64,000 nt of DNA from Nymphaea colorata (taxonomy: Eukaryota; Streptophyta; Magnoliopsida; Nymphaeales; Nymphaeaceae): assembly GCF_008831285.2 (NCBI RefSeq), contig NC_045140.1, positions 26,802,131 through 26,866,130 of the forward strand, read 5' to 3'. Both the position numbers and the translations under genes were made by a program. Below, piece by piece: positions 59,167 through 64,000 of this stretch. Numbering within the stretch: the first letter of the stretch is position 1; every line of letters begins with the position of its first letter. The notes beneath the pieces were generated by a model. It made no database searches. It saw only the letters and a list, made by a program, of their open reading frames with translations, and was not told where the DNA came from.

Positions 59167-60724
59167 CGCTGCAGCCGATCAACCAACGCCTGCCCTTTGC
59201 CTTCTTCCCCCTCGTCTCTGCCCTCCCCTTCTTCTTCCCTCGACCTGGTTCAGTGCGTCGGTCTCTGATCCCTGAAATAGAGAAGCAGGGCGAACAGAGG
59301 CGGCCGGACGGGCGCGCCACTTTTCTACCCACGCGAAATTTATCGGTCTGTTTACCGATCAGTCATAGACCAACCCCGGAGTCAGGCCGCCTGCAGGGAT
59401 ATTAACGGATCGGGCTCGTGATTCCAGACTTCACCGAATACGATGGAGTCGGATCCGATCTCATCACTAAACAGGTCCAGATCCGGGTTCCAAGTCTGTC
59501 TTGCTCTTGGACGTCATCTAATCGGATTCTATTTTCTTCACGGGGTCCAACCACATGGATCAGAATTCGGGTCAGTAATCAAATGCATTGACATTTAGCA
59601 TCCAAATCCAATATGTACGCAAACTAGATTGCTACTCAATTTGGTGCAGCAAAAACATTAAGAGAGTGTTTGGGTGGCACTTTAAAATCAGGTTTTTGGA
59701 GTGTTTGGGTGCCATTAAAATTGGTGTTGAAAAAAATCCAGTTTTGACAAAATCTGGTTTTGTAAAAGAAAGTCAAAATCCCAGTTCCCTTTAAGTTATT
59801 CAAAAAACCAGGTTTTCAATGTGTAAACAAAGCTTATAGAACTCTAAAACCTAGTTCTACCATACGCCCCCTAATCATATCCAAACAAATTGGTCAAGAA
59901 AAGAATATCTCCTTTCCAGGAATTCAGTTTTGCACTTTCCTGGCTTCCTTTCTCATTTTCACTTTACATACCGAGTACGGTTTTCTGTGTATTTTCAATT
60001 GCTGGTAGCTATCATCTAAATCAATACTTTATGATGAGAAAGCTTTTAAGAAGGGAAATCAGACCGTCAAGCTTTACAAGGACAACACCAGAGAAAGCTC
60101 AAACTGGATAATGAACTCCTAGACATTTCTTGATGGGATTAACTTTGTATGGCTCAAAAAAAAATGAGTCCTTAGAAACTCAATAGATGAAGATCATGTC
60201 CACTTTGCATCTACTCCAGGCCAGTTTATACCAATAAAGAAGTACACATGCTACTGATCTACTGACCAGTGTCAGAGCTCTTGTTGGCAACATAAACGCA
60301 AGATCAGCAACACAAAGTTGCATCTATGAATTAGATAGGGCCAAAAAGCGACTTAAGAGCCTTCTTGTCTCTTTTTGAGATCCAGTATATAGATGCGCTC
60401 TTGGAGTTTGATTTTTATAATCACTGTTCTAGCATCATATCATGGCCTACATAGATAAGATTTTGATTTTACAAGGGACCACCATGTTCATCAGTTACCA
60501 GTTTCAGATTGTCTTGCCAGCTATATAGTCAAATTCCAATTGGAATTGAATGTCAATTACTCTAAAAATTGCTAACATCCCTTTCAGGGGGCAGCTTATG
60601 TTCAGTTTACAACAACAAGCATTCAGAAAATAATTGCTCGACAGTATGCATTTTGTTTTCATTGATCTTCTCCACCTCGGTTGCTTCATTCCGTGCCATT
60701 CGAATTGACAAAGAACGAGAAAGT
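59167..60724. other. gap between CWC25 and MLO
   Basis: This 1.56-kb stretch must contain the CWC25 promoter (right of 59166) and the 3' flank of the MLO gene (left of 60725), as both genes are read leftwards. A Tourist-like MITE lies at 59662-59871. I see no gene. Confidence 0.75.
59662..59871. mobile_element. Tourist-like MITE (210 bp) upstream of CWC25
   Basis: The left end gagagtgtttgg and the complement of the right end (gggggcgtatgg) match at most positions. Both sides are flanked by TAA (59659-59661, 59872-59874), as expected for PIF/Harbinger MITEs. The interior repeats gagtgtttgggtg and contains several caggtttt/aaaacctg motifs. It lies about 500 bases upstream of the CWC25 start codon. 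Confidence 0.65.
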
Positions 60725-63439
60725 CTAGGTTGGCATTTCCATTTCAGGAACTAGAGTTATTACTGTCCCAGTTCCATCAGAAGTTGAAGCCCCATCATGT
60801 CTAACAGTGCTCCATGTTCCCATAGCCATCTCAAGCTTCTGTGTGACAGAATCTTCTGTCAATTTTGCTTTCTTTTTCACGCCAGCAGCCCAACTGTATA
60901 AACCAGCGCGCATCCTTTCATGAAATATTGCTGCTTTGAACATGCTACCCATCTTACAATCAGAAAAATGAAGCCATTTTAGAGTTCAAAGATCTAAACT
61001 GATCAGATGAGAGACTTATCATGAAACGTAGCGGTAGATTACCTGACTGACAAGCGCATACAGAGGAAGCGTACTATAGCTGCAAAGCACCTGAACGATA
61101 AGCCTGCGACAAAGAACTGTTAATATGGCCACAAAAACAACTCCACAAATTATCTACCAAATTTTACCCGATAATAAGCCTTGGGACAATGTAAGCCATT
61201 TTATCCATTAGGCAAGAGTGGAAGCCAAATGTACTCTAAGAACATGAACAGAAAAAAGCATACTGTCATCCCAAAATCAACTTTATACAGAAAACATCAA
61301 TTATAAGAAGTATTTTCACTTAACTTACCCATATCCAGAAGAAAATGGCAATCTCGAATGCATTTTGAAATAATATAAAGTGGATAAGGTAAAGAACAAA
61401 GCTAGGGGATTTGAACCAGAAATGATCATCAGATGGTTTCACTGGCTGAAACTCTCCACCAGTGCCATTTATTTGTTCCTGTACATCTTTTGCCAACTGA
61501 ATCATGATGTGCTCCAACTTTGCACCAACAGCAAGTAGAAGCTAGGGAAAGAGAGCAACAGAAGAAACAGAAAATTAATTGCCACATTTGACAAGCCAAT
61601 CTAGAAACTTCAACTATTGAGAAGCCAAGGAGTAATAGTACATCAGGAAGCATAATTCTGAATAACCACACAAGGATTTTGATACTCTAGTCCTTTTCTT
61701 TCTCAAGGTTGTTCCCCTGTTTTGCCATGATGCAAGAACCTATTTCTCACATGCCATGATAATAAACCTAAAAAGTACTCAGTCCACTCCATGAATTACT
61801 ATCAGGACCAATTCATGAAGCATGAAGAAGATTTGATTAAGGAGCCATCACCGACTTTTGGTAACGAAATAATCTATCCTCAGTCATCAGATAACACGAT
61901 TGATCACTACAGCAGTGATCATCAATGACTCGTCTTTCTGCTCTGCCATTTAAGGCACCAAACACAAGACCTGTCCCTCCACCACTCCCTTCCCCCTTCT
62001 CCTTGTCCCCAACCCCCACACATAGAAAAGAGAGAAAAAGATAACACAACAGTTAATTGTCAATCACAACCAAAGTAAAACCAGGAGTAATCAGCATGAA
62101 TTAAACCCCATTGCAGCCTAACTGTTAAGTGAACCATGGTTGAATTAAGTGGCATGCAGTTACTTCAGAGTAGTAGATGAGACTTCGAAGTACTGGTGAA
62201 ACAGTCCCAGATAATAGAAAACAATCAAAATAAGTAAACTTCAACAATATACCATTACATATAAATGCAATTAAATTTAAAATGTGGAACCTTCACAGAT
62301 AGTACTCAGAGACATCGACTTCACAATTGCTAGTTTGATATATTAGATAAAGAAACCTTACAATCAATGGTAAAAATGACAGCCAAAAGTATGTGTGCCA
62401 TCCTGCAATGTGAATACAGAAAAACTATATAAGATTAGCCCGATTCAACTCTTTAATGCAGTTGTTTCTTAAAAGTCAAAATGGAACTAGCATCGAAGAA
62501 TGTCCCCTTCACATCATTCTTTTTTTTAACAAATGTGGTTTTTATAGCTCATTTTCAGGTTCCTCCCATGTAAGTTAGGTTTAGCTTAGGTTTTGGTTTA
62601 AACTTTAAACCTCCAACTGTTTCCTATATCTGTAACTTCATACGTCATCCCAAAGTAAATGAGGATCAAGTAGCCGTGGGCATAGGAGGAGCTTCTCAGA
62701 ACCACATCAAGATCCTCTCTCCCTCTCTCTCACCCACTTTTTTTTTTATCTGCATTGTTTTTATTGATCACTACATTTTCAGGTGTTTCAGGGATGTCCC
62801 AACACTATCAAGCATCATATCTTCAGTAATTTTTAGTGAAAAGAAACTTTCCAATCGCGGTCTCCAGCCTTCAGAAAATGAGTCCAACTTTTCATTTATA
62901 ACAGTTGAGTTCTGGGTGACAATGAGGAGGAGGATAAGTTCATGCCTGATAGAAGACAAGAAACACATTCAATAGCATGCTCATGCTCATCAACTATCAA
63001 ACTCACCACTAACATTCAGCAGCAGGAAAACAATGACAAACAGCCAGAGGTACCATCTGCATTTTGAAACCACTTTATCAGTATGCACCCTCAGGGAAAA
63101 TGCTCATGGGTAACACTAAAAATTGCTACCAGAACTTAAGCATGGAATGGGTACCAGAAATCACCTTATGCCAACAACCTTTCTGAAATCATCTTCCAAT
63201 GTTCGCATCATATACTTGTGAAAGTCAAAATCTTTATTGCGAGGGCAGTGTGTCTAAAATGAAAACGGATGAAATGCAAAAAAAATTGTCAAATACAAAA
63301 CAGGAACAAAGAAGCAACAAAATTTCAATACACAAAAAATTACTTCTCTCCAAAGGCTTCCTACCATAACAAATCCACGTCGCAAGGTAAAGTAATCTGA
63401 CCTGCTCACTGAATCATAAAATTGCTTGAAGAAAGACAC
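60725..63439 (-). CDS. MLO-like: MLO family protein, C-terminal 274 residues (5' part beyond window)
   Basis: Eight exons on the minus strand: 63439-63365, 63253-63165, 63056-63007, 62402-62362, 61541-61329, 61235-61168, 61103-61043 and 60952-60725; phases agree and give 274 residues. MLO proteins are seven-helix plasma-membrane proteins with a C-terminal calmodulin-binding tail. From family knowledge, members affect powdery mildew susceptibility, pollen tube reception and root responses. Family signatures in order are FFKQFYDSVSRSDYFTLRRG, NKDFDFHKYMMRTLEDDFRK, WYLWLFVIVFLLLNVSGWHT (across a junction), KPSDDHFWF, LYLIHFILFQNAFEIAIFFW, RLIIG/LIVQVLCSYSTLPLYALVSQ and MGSMFKAAIFHERMRAGLYS with a Trp-containing calmodulin site. 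The tail after that site is short (about 50 residues). The second and third cytoplasmic loops and the last helices are present; the first helices are missing. The clade cannot be assigned from this part. Confidence 0.93.
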
Positions 63440-64000
63440 CTATAATGAACAATACACATGGTAAGAGGTGAAAGGAAAATTGACTCAACAAGTTTTCATA
63501 AGAAATCTTCAATCCATAGAGATCTTGGATGGTTAAGTTGCATCATAATTGATGGACTTGAGTTCAAAAACCATAAATTTTACCCCAAACTTGCAAAGAT
63601 GAAATAATAAGGCTAATAATTTTAGATGTCCAATGGACTAGCAACTACGTGATTAGGTTGTTTACACGTAACAAAAGGTGACTGGCATAGTTGTGGAAAG
63701 GAAGTTCTTCTACAACTCCACTAAAAGTGGCAGCTCTCCCTTTCCACTTATGTGAGCCATCCAGCAATCATATGGATTGTCATTGCACAACTGCAGCAAA
63801 TTAAAATAACAAAACTTTTAAAGTAAAAGAAGGAATATCCTTTTCTAGTAAGAGATACAGTTAGGCACACAAGACATTGTTCTCGAGTAAATTCTCCAAT
63901 TTTTTTCATTTCAAAATCCCGAAAACCATTAGTATCATTTGGGTGAATAAAACCATAAAAACATTCTATCCAATCTTCTTGCTCAACTTACAAGACAAGA
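63440..64000 (-). other. MLO intron, no exon placed
   Basis: This should be intronic for the leftward-reading MLO gene, because the exon at 63439 starts after an acceptor AG. I could not place the next upstream exon with confidence. A minus-strand stretch at about 63650-63800 is open but matches MLO only loosely. A tRNA-like segment (about 63513-63575, with gagttcaaaaacc as a B-box-like block) is also present. Confidence 0.5.

Noticed and set aside
63650..63800. Possible upstream MLO exon on the minus strand
   Set aside because: The open stretch shares only a vague pattern with MLO loops and lacks a matching donor and acceptor pair that keeps phase.

Overview
The window is nuclear DNA of a flowering plant. 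It contains five protein-coding genes of clearly plant type: a BRI1-like brassinosteroid receptor kinase with an island domain, a PEX5 with nine WxxxF/Y motifs, a LATERAL SUPPRESSOR-type GRAS factor, a CWC25 splicing factor and an MLO family protein. Introns are long and AT-rich, intergenic DNA is full of (TA)n and (GA)n microsatellites, and there are several short non-autonomous transposons. The two intronless genes (BRL, LAS) are GC-rich islands in AT-rich surroundings. That pattern fits monocots, magnoliids or early-diverging angiosperms; I cannot name the species from sequence alone.

Layout. 1-2970: gene-free flank. 2971-6648 (-): complete intronless BRL1/BRL3-like receptor kinase, 1225 aa. 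6649-16852: ~10 kb gene-free DNA with microsatellites and small repeats. 16853-33004 (+): complete PEX5, 15 coding exons, 752 aa, spread over 16 kb because introns carry transposon remnants; one intron has a GC rather than GT donor. 33005-43599: gene-free, containing a well-delimited hAT-type MITE and a tRNA-like SINE copy. 43600-44937 (-): LAS/MOC1/SCL18-type GRAS regulator, 445 aa, intronless. 44938-54963: gene-free, with tandem duplications. 54964-59166 (-): CWC25 homologue, 4 exons, 470 aa. 60725-63439 (-): the last eight exons of an MLO gene whose 5' part lies beyond the right edge.

The genes do not form a pathway: hormone perception, peroxisomal import, axillary meristem formation, splicing and an MLO membrane protein are independent functions that happen to be neighbours. 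No operons, CRISPR arrays, rRNA or canonical tRNA genes were seen. No intact autonomous transposon and no reverse transcriptase or complete transposase was seen.

The most informative structural signals are the exact ends and target-site duplications of three MITEs, a foldback element plus a 62-bp near-perfect palindrome inside PEX5 intron 5, a ~157-bp segment shared by PEX5 intron 7 and the DNA just downstream of PEX5, and the GC-AG intron of PEX5. I found no convincing evidence of a new biological system.
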